Source: Arthrobacter sp. StoSoilB20 (GTDB lineage: Bacteria; Actinomycetota; Actinomycetes; Actinomycetales; Micrococcaceae). Taken from it: DNA of 64,000 nt. Below are positions 43,322-51,230 of the stretch, in pieces. The stretch's first letter is position 1. Every line of letters begins with the position of its first letter. Where the stretch lies: NCBI RefSeq assembly GCF_019977295.1, contig NZ_AP024651.1:1922001-1986000 (forward strand), given 5' to 3'. The position numbers were made by a program, and so were the translations under genes. Under the pieces are notes generated by a model. It saw only the letters and a list, made by a program, of their open reading frames with translations, searched no databases and was not told where the DNA came from.

Positions 43322-44845
43322 TTAGGCGGAAACTGCGAGGAGATCCTCGGCATAGGCAACCAAGGTGCGGACGGTGCATCCGGTTCCTTGCTTGGGGGTG
43401 TAGCCGTACGGGCTGCCGTTGTTGAACGACGGACCTGCAATGTCGACGTGCGCCCACGGGATCTGCCGGCCGTCGCCGTTCTTGCCGACGAATTCCCGCA
43501 GGAAGACAGCGGCGGTCATCATGCCGCCGTTGCGCTCACCGATGTTGGCGAGGTCTGCAACCTGGGAGTCCAGGCTTGGGCGCAGTTCTTCGGGAAGGGG
43601 CATCGGCCAGACCAGCTCGCCTGCCCTGTCAGCTGCCGACTTCAATGCTGCAGTAACGGAGTCCTCGCCCATGACGCCGGCGGTGCGCAATCCAAGGGCA
43701 ATCAGCTGTGCGCCGGTCAACGTGGCAACGTCAATGATGGCATCCGGCTTCTCCATGCTGGCAGCGACGAGTCCATCGGCCATGACCAGGCGGCCTTCGG
43801 CGTCGGTGTTAAGGACCTCCACGGTCTTGCCGCCGTAGATGGTGAAGACGTCCGCGGGCCGTGCCGCAGCACCCGAGGGCATGTTCTCCGCAATGCACAG
43901 CCATGCGGTCGCCTTGATGTCCAGGCCCAGGGAAGCGATGGCCAGGACAGTATTAAGCACGACGGCGGCGCCGGCCATATCGCTCTTCATGTCACCCATG
44001 CCGAGGGCCGGCTTGATGGAAATGCCGCCGGTGTCGAAGGTAATGCCCTTGCCTACAAGGGCAATCTTCTTTGTGGCCTTCGCCGGCGCGTATTCGACCT
44101 TCACCAGGCGGGGTTGACGGGTTGAACCCTTACCGACGCCAAGGATGCCGCCAAAGCCTTCCTTTTCCAGGCGCTTCTCATCCCAGACAGTGACCTTGAC
44201 GGGCAGGCCTTTGGCGAGTTCCTTGGCGGACTCGGCAAAGGACTCCGGGTAGAGGTGGCTGGGGGGCTGGTTGACCAGGGTCCGGGTGGCATTGACAGCG
44301 CGGGCCACAATACCGGCGCGGTCCAGGGCCGGCTGCGCTTCCTTGGGGTCGACGTCGGAGAAAATAAGGGCCTTGGCTACGGGCGCTTTGAGCCCGTCCT
44401 TGCTGGAACGGTGCTCCGTATAGGAGTAGGCGCCCAAGGCTGCACCCTCGGCGATTGCCGCAACGTCGGCAACGCCGGTGGTCGGGAATGCCAAGGTTAC
44501 CGACGCGACGCCGGCCAGCTGGCGGACGGCAGAGCCTGCGGCGCGACGCAGGGACTCTTGGGGAAGGCTGCCGGATTCCGGCATTTTGCCAACGCCGGCG
44601 AGGACCAGGATGCCCGAGCCGGTTTCAGGAAGGCCGGGAAGCCGGTGGGCCTGATCCGCGGCACCGGTGATCCCCAGCAGCTTCAGAGAGCCCGCGATGG
44701 ACTCGGCTGCCTTCGCGCTGAGCGGGTTCGGGAGCAGCTCTGGCCCGTCCGCCCCTTGCGCAACTCCGATCACTAGTGCGTCGCTGGGGGACTTTTTCAG
44801 GTCCTTGGCGATGATGCCCAGGATGATGTCAGTAGTCTTGACCAC
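43322..44845 (-). CDS. pepA: Leucyl aminopeptidase (M17)
   Basis: 507 residues. Di-metal aminopeptidase that removes N-terminal residues from peptides. The C-terminal catalytic domain shows LVGKGITFDTGGISIKPALGMGDMKSDMAGAA, VLNTDAEGRLVMADGLV (family signature NTDAEGRL) and SGAP-type WAHVDIAGPSFNN. The N-terminal macro-like domain is variable. GTG 44845 is used as start; the ribosome site is weak (GAGG 11 bases up). Together with Tricorn it could complete peptide degradation to amino acids. It is divergent from the PAC2 gene. Confidence 0.95.
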   Translation of the reverse strand: MVKTTDIILGIIAKDLKKSPSDALVIGVAQGADGPELLPNPLSAKAAESIAGSLKLLGITGAADQAHRLPGLPETGSGILVLAGVGKMPESGSLPQESLRRAAGSAVRQLAGVASVTLAFPTTGVADVAAIAEGAALGAYSYTEHRSSKDGLKAPVAKALIFSDVDPKEAQPALDRAGIVARAVNATRTLVNQPPSHLYPESFAESAKELAKGLPVKVTVWDEKRLEKEGFGGILGVGKGSTRQPRLVKVEYAPAKATKKIALVGKGITFDTGGISIKPALGMGDMKSDMAGAAVVLNTVLAIASLGLDIKATAWLCIAENMPSGAAARPADVFTIYGGKTVEVLNTDAEGRLVMADGLVAASMEKPDAIIDVATLTGAQLIALGLRTAGVMGEDSVTAALKSAADRAGELVWPMPLPEELRPSLDSQVADLANIGERNGGMMTAAVFLREFVGKNGDGRQIPWAHVDIAGPSFNNGSPYGYTPKQGTGCTVRTLVAYAEDLLAVSA

Positions 44846-45182
44846 GAGGATGTTGCCTCACTTCTCTCTGCATTGCATGGCTGGGCCGCATGTTTGGCGG
44901 CCTGCCCCGGTACGCGTCCGACGTCCTCTTCCGACGCCGGCCTTGGTCTTCAGGGGCCAGCGTCGCTGGTGGAAACCGACCCTTTTCGATCGTAGTCTCT
45001 TGTGCGCTGCGGACAGCAATTAAATGAGAGCTGCGGCACATCCGGTGCAGGAATGCCCGTTGGAGGTGCAGCGTTGTATGGATTAATGGAATCCCGCAGC
45101 CACCCCTTAAGGCCCCGTTGGTGCCGTGTGGCCGGCACCCCCGGGACTTTCCCCTACTTTGTCATTGCGAAAGGAACACGCC
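44846..45182. other. Divergent promoter region, no gene seen
   Basis: 337 bases between divergent pepA and the PAC2 gene. The short frames here lack ribosome sites and family resemblance. No palindrome or riboswitch is apparent; it presumably holds both promoters. Confidence 0.5.
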
Positions 45183-46118
45183 GTGTTTGAACGGATATCC
45201 GGCTCCCTCCTGGACCCCGCATCGCTTTACGCGCGCAACATCGAGACCTTCTACAGCCCTGAACTTCGCGGGCTGAACATGGTTATGGGATTTACCGGCT
45301 TCGCCGACGCCGGCCAGGTGGTTCGACAGATCAACGGTGAACTGCTGGAAGAGCTCGACGCCGAGGTCGTGGCGATGTTCGACGCCGACCAACTGATTGA
45401 CTACCGTTCGCGCCGTCCCCACATCAGTTTCGTGGAAGACCATGTGCAGGACTACCAGGCTCCGAAGCTGGGGCTGTACAAGTTGACCGACGGACTCGGC
45501 CAGCCGTTCCTGTTGTTGGCCGGCTTTGAGCCGGACCTTCAGTGGGAGCGTTTCTCGCGGGCCGTCGTCGGGATCGTCGAGGAGCTTGACGTCAACCTGG
45601 TCACCTGGATCCATTCCATTCCCATGCCTGTCCCGCACACGCGGCCCGTGGGAGTGACTGTCCATGGCAACCGCCCCGACCTCATCGAAGGTATTTCCAG
45701 CTGGAAGCCCACTGTCGATGTTCCCGCCGCAATCGGCCACATCCTTGAACTCCGGTTGACGGAGGCTGAACGGAATGTTGCAGGGTATGTCATCCACGTT
45801 CCGCACTACTTATCCGAAGCGGAGTATCCGCCGGCGGCCGTAGCGGGCCTGGAGTACCTGGGCGCGGCGACGTCACTGATGCTGCCCACTGACCGGCTTC
45901 GCGAAGCCGGTCGTGAAGTAGGCCGCCAGATCGCCGAGCAAATCCAGGCCTCGGAAGAAGTGCAAGCCGTGGTCGCCAATTTGGAGACGCGGTACGACGA
46001 AAAATCCGAGGGCGTGGTCCGCCGGTCGCTGCTGGCGGACGAGAATGACGAACTGCCCAACGCCGAGGACATCGGTGCGGCTGTCGAAGCCTACCTGGCC
46101 CGTAAAGACGCGCCTTAA
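45183..46118 (+). CDS. PAC2 family protein (proteasome assembly chaperone-like)
   Basis: 311 residues from GTG 45183, with AAAGGAA seven bases upstream. PAC2-family segments include MVMGFTGFADAGQVVRQINGELLEELDAEVVAMFDADQLIDYRSRRP, LLAGFEPDLQWERF and GYVIHVPHYLSEAEYPPAAVAGLEYLGAAT. The C-terminal region is helical and acidic (ENDELPNAEDIGAAVEAYLARK). Actinobacterial members are homologues of eukaryotic proteasome assembly chaperones, but their function is not established; this strain's proteasome genes are not in the window. The MFS gene follows 37 bases later with its own -10 box. Confidence 0.9.
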   Translation: MFERISGSLLDPASLYARNIETFYSPELRGLNMVMGFTGFADAGQVVRQINGELLEELDAEVVAMFDADQLIDYRSRRPHISFVEDHVQDYQAPKLGLYKLTDGLGQPFLLLAGFEPDLQWERFSRAVVGIVEELDVNLVTWIHSIPMPVPHTRPVGVTVHGNRPDLIEGISSWKPTVDVPAAIGHILELRLTEAERNVAGYVIHVPHYLSEAEYPPAAVAGLEYLGAATSLMLPTDRLREAGREVGRQIAEQIQASEEVQAVVANLETRYDEKSEGVVRRSLLADENDELPNAEDIGAAVEAYLARKDAP

Positions 46119-46155
46119 TAAATCAGGTTTAGACGGCACCGGGCATAATTAAGGG

Positions 46156-47508
46156 GTGAATGCACCCCGCGCCTGGCTCATCTGGACGATTGGCGTGTTC
46201 GCCTACCTCGTGGCGGTGGCCCAACGCACGTCCTTCGGTGTGGCGGGCTTGGAAGCCACTGAGCGGTTCCATGCCAGTGCTGCGGCCATCTCGTTTTTCA
46301 CCGTGCTTCAGCTCCTGGTCTATGCAGGGCTGCAGATCCCGGTGGGCGTCCTCGTAGACAGATTTGGATCGCGGGCCATGATCGCCGGGGGAGCAGTACT
46401 GATGGGGCTTGGCCAGCTGCAGCTGGCATTCGCGGACAGTGTGCCCGGCGGTGTGCTGGGCCGCGTCCTGGTGGGGGCCGGCGACGCCATGACCTTCATC
46501 TCGGTCATCCGCCTCGTGCCACTGTGGTTCGCTCCGGCCAAAGTCCCTCTGGTCACCCAGCTCACCGGAATGTGCGGACAGTTGGGGCAGCTCTTCAGCG
46601 TAGTTCCGTTCGCTCTCCTGCTGCACAGCGCAGGGTGGACTCCAGCTTTCCTGACCCTGGCCGCCATGTCTGTGCTGGCAGTCGTGCTGGTTCTGGCCAT
46701 GCTGCGGGACGCCCCTCCAGGGCATCCTCCCAAGGAGTCCGGCCAAGGCCTGAGAGCCACCGGGATCTCCCTGTCACGGGCGTGGAAGCAGCCAGGCACA
46801 CGGCTGGGCTTGTGGAGCCACTTCACCGTCCAATTCAGCGGAAACCTCTTCGCCATGACCTGGGGCTACCCGTTCCTGCTCTCGGCCCAAGGCCTGGATG
46901 CCGGAACGGTTTCGGCCTTGATGGCCCTGTTCGTGGCTACCGCGATCATCGCCGGTCCTGGCTTTGGCCGTTTCGTCTCCAGGCACCCCATGCGGCGATC
47001 AGCGATGGTCCTCCTGATTACCTTGGCAACCACCCTGGCCTGGGCTGCGGTGCTCCTCTTGCCGGAGAGGGCTCCACTGTGGATGCTGGTGGTCCTGGTG
47101 GTGGTGCTGGCCGTTGGGGGTCCGGGGTCCATGATTGGTTTCGACTTTGCCCGGACCTTCAACCCCTCACACCGGATCGGTACGGCAACCGGAATAGTGA
47201 ACGTCGGTGGCTTCATTGCTGCCTTGGTGGCGATCTATCTCATCGGCCTCGTGCTGGACCTGCTCAATGCCAGCGGCTTCTCGGGCGGCGATTTGTATGG
47301 TTTGGCGCCGTTCCGCATCGCCCTGAGCGTGCAGTTCCTGCTCCTTGGACTGGGGACGGTCCTCATCCTGGTCACGCGGCGCAAAGTCCGGCGGCAGATG
47401 GCTGCCCAGGGTATTCACGTGCAGCCACTGGTGGTTGCCTTGGCAAGGCAACGCCGCGAGCGGGTGGAACGACGACGCGCCGGGCGTTCCAATGCCACAA
47501 AGGACTGA
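46156..47508 (+). CDS. MFS transporter
   Basis: 450 residues with about 12 hydrophobic segments, no obvious signal peptide, and the MFS loop motif GVLVDRFGSRAMIAGG (variant of GxxxDRxGRR) after TM2. The C-terminal tail is strongly basic (RRKVRRQMAAQG ... RQRRERVERRRAGRS). It resembles nitrate/sugar-phosphate type MFS carriers; substrate unknown. CATAAT (46144-46149) is exactly six bases before GTG 46156 and the AAGGGG abuts the start, so the message is probably leaderless. Confidence 0.88.
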   Translation: MNAPRAWLIWTIGVFAYLVAVAQRTSFGVAGLEATERFHASAAAISFFTVLQLLVYAGLQIPVGVLVDRFGSRAMIAGGAVLMGLGQLQLAFADSVPGGVLGRVLVGAGDAMTFISVIRLVPLWFAPAKVPLVTQLTGMCGQLGQLFSVVPFALLLHSAGWTPAFLTLAAMSVLAVVLVLAMLRDAPPGHPPKESGQGLRATGISLSRAWKQPGTRLGLWSHFTVQFSGNLFAMTWGYPFLLSAQGLDAGTVSALMALFVATAIIAGPGFGRFVSRHPMRRSAMVLLITLATTLAWAAVLLLPERAPLWMLVVLVVVLAVGGPGSMIGFDFARTFNPSHRIGTATGIVNVGGFIAALVAIYLIGLVLDLLNASGFSGGDLYGLAPFRIALSVQFLLLGLGTVLILVTRRKVRRQMAAQGIHVQPLVVALARQRRERVERRRAGRSNATKD

Positions 47509-47611
47509 TGGCGGCGAGGGGATTCCACGACGCGGCAACTATGTGAGTGGCTTTTCCACATAGCCTCGGTTTGGCCTGTTTTCAGTCCCAGGGAGTGCGC
47601 AGGCTGGATGC

Positions 47612-48871
47612 ATGACCACCAAACGAACCATGACCATCCACAGGCCCGAAGACATCCTCGGCTATATCCCCCATCTGCTCGGCTACTGGCCCGAAGAGAG
47701 CTTGGTGGCCATCACCATGCAAGGCAAGCTCCTGGGAGCCACGCTGCGGGTGGATCTGCCGGTCCGTCGCTCGCCCCGTGCGCTCGCCGGTTTCGCCGAA
47801 CAGATCCGTCATTACCTGGTGGCGGACGAAGCCGCAAACGGCGTGGTGCTGGCGCTCTACTCCGATGCCGGCTGGGCCGATGGCACCGTAGTCCAGCAGT
47901 CGATGCCGCTGATCGAGGTCCTGCAGGCCTTCCTCGACGAAGCAGACCTGACGGTGCGGGACGCGTGGCTGATCGGCAGCAATTACTGGCGCAGTGCCTT
48001 CTGTACCGACGAAAGCTGCTGCCCTGATCCCGGGCTTCCGGTTGACCGCATCAAAGACAGCCAACTAAGTGCCGAGCTCGTGTACCAGGGGAGCGCTGTC
48101 GGTCCGGCGCCCAACACTGGGTTGCGCCAGCCCTCTACCGGCGCCGCGATCCCGCTTGATCCGTTAGTACTGGAAGCAGAATCCCGGTTTGAAGGGCAAA
48201 TCCTTGGGATGTGGCGCAGTGAGCGTTCCCTGGAGTCCGTCCTTACGGTCTGGCACCACGTCCTCACCAGGGCTGAACATGGCGGTCCTTTGAAGGCCGC
48301 CACTGATGCGAAACTCATGGGATTCCTCAGGACCACACTGAAAGTGCCGGCATGGCGGGATGCGGTGGTGGTGATGGCTGCCGCAGGTATGAATTCCGCC
48401 AAATCCGGGGCCGGGGCTTTGGGTCTGTTCAGTGATGAAGACCCCCATGAGCAGGGGTTCGACGTAGGCGACCTTGGCCTTCCGGACGGGGAATCCATCC
48501 CGGCGGCCGCTGTGTTCCCTGGCGATGGTGAACCGGGGGACGTCTTCACTTATGGTGATGTCCTGCTGGGAATGCGCCCGGACAGGCCCTGCTGGAGCCG
48601 CGTTGATGCCTTGCACCAGGTTCTTGCCCGGCTGTGCGTGGACGGCGAATCCGGTGAGGTGGCCGCCGCAGCTTTCACGCTTCAGGGGTGGATATCGTGG
48701 TGCAAGGGCAGCGGTTCAATCGCCCACGCTTTCCTGGTCCGGGCTGAAGCTGCCTTCCCTGGGTATCGGCTGGCTGAACTGTTGATGGAAGTCCTGGGCC
48801 AGGGCACTGTTTGTCGTTGGGCCAGCCGGCCGGGCTCGGCATGGCGGGGACCCAGGCAGGCCCATGTCTAG
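47612..48871 (+). CDS. DUF4192 family protein
   Basis: 419 residues. It opens MTIHRPEDILGYIPHLLGYWPEESLVAITMQGKLLGATLRVDLP, the DUF4192 hallmark, with DAWLIGSNYWRSAFCTDESCCPDPG containing a conserved cysteine group, and GDVLLGMRPDRPCWSRVDAL. DUF4192 is an actinobacterial family of unknown function often near sigA, as here. The final WISWCKGSGSIAHAFLVRAEAAFPGYRLAELLMEVLGQG is the conserved C-terminal region. ATG 47630 is an alternative start. No membrane segments. Confidence 0.88.
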   Translation: MTTKRTMTIHRPEDILGYIPHLLGYWPEESLVAITMQGKLLGATLRVDLPVRRSPRALAGFAEQIRHYLVADEAANGVVLALYSDAGWADGTVVQQSMPLIEVLQAFLDEADLTVRDAWLIGSNYWRSAFCTDESCCPDPGLPVDRIKDSQLSAELVYQGSAVGPAPNTGLRQPSTGAAIPLDPLVLEAESRFEGQILGMWRSERSLESVLTVWHHVLTRAEHGGPLKAATDAKLMGFLRTTLKVPAWRDAVVVMAAAGMNSAKSGAGALGLFSDEDPHEQGFDVGDLGLPDGESIPAAAVFPGDGEPGDVFTYGDVLLGMRPDRPCWSRVDALHQVLARLCVDGESGEVAAAAFTLQGWISWCKGSGSIAHAFLVRAEAAFPGYRLAELLMEVLGQGTVCRWASRPGSAWRGPRQAHV

Positions 48872-49034
48872 GCGGTCCGGGCGGATGCGCTGGGAATTGA
48901 ACAGGCGTGGGTTTGGCAAAACCGTGAGACAATGGATGCCGAGACCCGGTTGGGTCCGCGTTTGAATGCCTGCTTTGGCCCGGAAACGGGAACAAAACAG
49001 CGTTGTCGGGAGTTCTATCAACAGACTCTGCAGA

Positions 49035-49070
49035 CCGCGATCGCATTTGAAATTGATCGCGGACTTGACA
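49035..49070 (+). promoter_or_regulatory. Inverted repeat and -35 element upstream of sigA
   Basis: CCGCGATC (49035-49042) and its complement GATCGCGG (49055-49062) form an 8-bp inverted repeat with 12-base spacing. TTGACA (49065-49070) follows within three bases. TATGGT at 49092 is 21 bases from it, longer than optimal, so the -10 is uncertain. A regulator site for sigA is inference. Confidence 0.4.
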
Positions 49071-49129
49071 GGGTCATAGTGGTGTTGCCCGTATGGTGAT
49101 TCCACAGACCGCCGCTAGAAAGGTTTTCT

Positions 49130-50440
49130 GTGACTCCGTCTTCCGTCGAGAAGGAACCCGCCGCCCAGGCCGAATTGACCGCTGATGAAAAGAAGGCGGC
49201 CACGTCGGCAAAGCGCGCGGCCACACGCGCTGCCAACAAGGCCTCAGAGGGTGACTCTGACAAGCCCGCTCCCAAGAAGCGTGGACCCAAGCCCGGCGCG
49301 AAGGCCGCCGCTGAGGCTGCGAACAAGTCCGGCTCCGACTCCGAGGAAGCCACTGCCGAGGATGAGGACTTTGATCCCGCGGCAGCGGAAGAAGTCGAAG
49401 TCGGTGAAGATGACGCCGAGGAAGGCGCAGTTGCCGCCAAGGACAAGCCGGCTCCTTCGGGCTCGGGTTTTGTCTACTCGGACGCTGACGACGACGACGC
49501 TCCGGTCCAGCAGGTCATGTCTGCAGGCGCAACCGCCGACCCCGTCAAGGACTACCTGAAGCAAATCGGCAAGGTCGCCCTGCTGAACGCTGAACAGGAA
49601 GTGGACCTCGCTCTTCGTATCGAAGCCGGCCTTTTTGCCGAGGAAAAGATCAACGCTGACGACGGATCCATGGATCCCAAGCTCAAGCGTGAACTCGAAT
49701 TCGTCATCCACGATGGCAAGCGCGCCAAGAACCACCTGCTCGAGGCCAACCTGCGCCTCGTTGTTTCCTTGGCCAAGCGTTACACCGGTCGTGGCATGCT
49801 CTTCCTGGACCTGATCCAGGAAGGAAACCTCGGCCTTATCCGCGCGGTGGAGAAGTTCGACTACACCAAGGGCTTCAAGTTCTCCACGTATGCCACGTGG
49901 TGGATCCGCCAGGCGATCACCCGTGCAATGGCCGACCAAGCCCGCACCATCCGTATCCCGGTGCACATGGTGGAAGTCATCAACAAGCTGGCCCGTGTGC
50001 AGCGGCAAATGCTGCAGGACCTCGGCCGTGAACCAACGCCGGAAGAACTGGCGCTTGAGCTGGACATGACCCCTGAGAAGGTTGTCGAGGTCCAGAAATA
50101 CGGACGCGAGCCCATTTCGCTCCACACTCCTCTGGGCGAGGATGGCGACTCCGAGTTCGGCGACCTGATTGAAGATTCAGAAGCCGTAGTTCCGGCGGAC
50201 GCTGTCAGCTTCACCCTCCTGCAGGAGCAGCTCCACTCCGTGCTGGACACTCTGTCCGAGCGCGAAGCCGGAGTTGTGGCCATGCGCTTCGGTCTGACAG
50301 ACGGCCAGCCGAAGACTTTAGACGAAATCGGCAAAGTCTACGGAGTGACGCGCGAGCGTATCCGCCAGATCGAATCGAAGACCATGTCCAAGCTGCGGCA
50401 CCCGTCGCGCTCACAGGTCCTCCGGGACTACCTGGACTAA
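49130..50440 (+). CDS. sigA: Principal RNA polymerase sigma factor (SigA/HrdB type)
   Basis: 436 residues from GTG 49130 (AAAGG six bases up). The N-terminal ~125 residues are an Ala/Lys/Glu/Asp-rich low-complexity region. Region 1.2 starts at [25 protein letters not shown]. Regions 2.1-2.4 read [61 protein letters not shown]. Region 4 ends [32 protein letters not shown]. This is the housekeeping sigma that reads the TANNNT boxes listed here. A strong terminator follows. Confidence 0.97.
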   Translation: MTPSSVEKEPAAQAELTADEKKAATSAKRAATRAANKASEGDSDKPAPKKRGPKPGAKAAAEAANKSGSDSEEATAEDEDFDPAAAEEVEVGEDDAEEGAVAAKDKPAPSGSGFVYSDADDDDAPVQQVMSAGATADPVKDYLKQIGKVALLNAEQEVDLALRIEAGLFAEEKINADDGSMDPKLKRELEFVIHDGKRAKNHLLEANLRLVVSLAKRYTGRGMLFLDLIQEGNLGLIRAVEKFDYTKGFKFSTYATWWIRQAITRAMADQARTIRIPVHMVEVINKLARVQRQMLQDLGREPTPEELALELDMTPEKVVEVQKYGREPISLHTPLGEDGDSEFGDLIEDSEAVVPADAVSFTLLQEQLHSVLDTLSEREAGVVAMRFGLTDGQPKTLDEIGKVYGVTRERIRQIESKTMSKLRHPSRSQVLRDYLD

Positions 50441-50453
50441 ATTGGTCCGGACT

Positions 50454-50499
50454 CCAAAAAGCGGCCCCAGTCGGACATCCGGCTGGGGCCGCTTTTTGG
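50454..50499 (+). terminator. Terminator of sigA
   Basis: Perfect 17-bp stem starting CCAAAAAGCGGCCCCAG, 12-base loop, with the 3' arm carrying TTTTT; 13 bases past the stop. Confidence 0.92.
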
Positions 50500-50612
50500 T
50501 CGATCGCTTTTTGTATCAGCAACCCGGCCCATCAGCCCGTCATCCAGGATGGACCGGGAACGCAGGATGAGCACTGCGGCCTCTGGTGGGCATCCTGAGG
50601 GCCCGCGCTAAG

Positions 50613-50653
50613 ACAACAAGGCCCCTCCCGGATGGGAGGAGCCTTGTTGTTTT
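50613..50653. terminator. Hairpin terminator between sigA and DUF7455 gene
   Basis: Ten-base stem ACAACAAGGC/GCCTTGTTGT plus an inner CCTCCC/GGGAGG stem and loop GGAT, followed by TTT on the plus strand. It probably ends the minus-strand DUF7455 transcript too; the 266-base gap 50441-50706 holds no gene. Confidence 0.75.
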
Positions 50654-50706
50654 GCTCAATGCAATACTCGGTGAAGAGGGGAGGCCGGCTGTGCGGTCTG
50701 CCCTGC

Positions 50707-50928
50707 TTAGTCGACGGGGACGGGTGCCTTCTCGTTGAGGCGCTCGGTCTCATCGTGCCAGTCCGAAGTCATGGGCCGGAGCGTAGCTTCAACTGCACGT
50801 GCGTGGTGGCCGCAGAAAAGCAGCTCACCCCCGGAGGACTCGAGTACAACGCGGACATATGCTTGGGCTCCGCAACGATCGCACCGGTCAGCTGCGTTTA
50901 GCGTGCGGTCTGCAACTGCTGTTGTCAT
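50707..50928 (-). CDS. DUF7455-type small zinc-binding protein
   Basis: 73 residues from ATG 50928, fixed by AAGGAGG six bases upstream (an in-frame ATG at 50985 is rejected). MTTAVADRTLNAADRCDRCGAQAYVRVVLESSGGELLFCGHHARAV contains a CxxC and a CxHH group suited to zinc binding. This small actinobacterial family sits next to sigA and a GyrB/ParE-type gene in many genomes; function unknown. Acidic C-terminal helix (DWHDETERLNEKAPVPVD). Confidence 0.9.
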   Translation of the reverse strand: MTTAVADRTLNAADRCDRCGAQAYVRVVLESSGGELLFCGHHARAVEATLRPMTSDWHDETERLNEKAPVPVD

Positions 50929-51230
50929 GTCGGCCTCCTTAGTAGTTCTGTACATCCATATAACCAGCATTCGACGCAGATCCATGGCAAGGATGGGTCA
51001 CTTTCGCTGTCCGCGTATCACATGTGCGTAACGTAACCTTGCAGCTTGGGTCGAACCGGGAGTGGCATCCGCTGACAACGGGCGGTCCGGACTACCCTAG
51101 TATGGGCAGTGTTTGCCTTGATTTGCCGTCAAAATGTCGGCTGCGAAGTTCCCCTGCTTTCACACTGCCTTCAGCAATGAATGCGCACCCTGGATACACC
51201 CTGAGATATACCCGAAGGAGCACACCGCGA
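50929..51230. other. Divergent promoter region DUF7455 gene / parE
   Basis: 302 bases with no credible gene. On the minus strand TTATAT near 50960 is a possible -10 for the DUF7455 gene. On the plus strand TAGTAT (51098-51103) is a possible -10 for parE, with CTGACA 20 bases upstream. No operator-like palindrome is seen. Confidence 0.45.
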
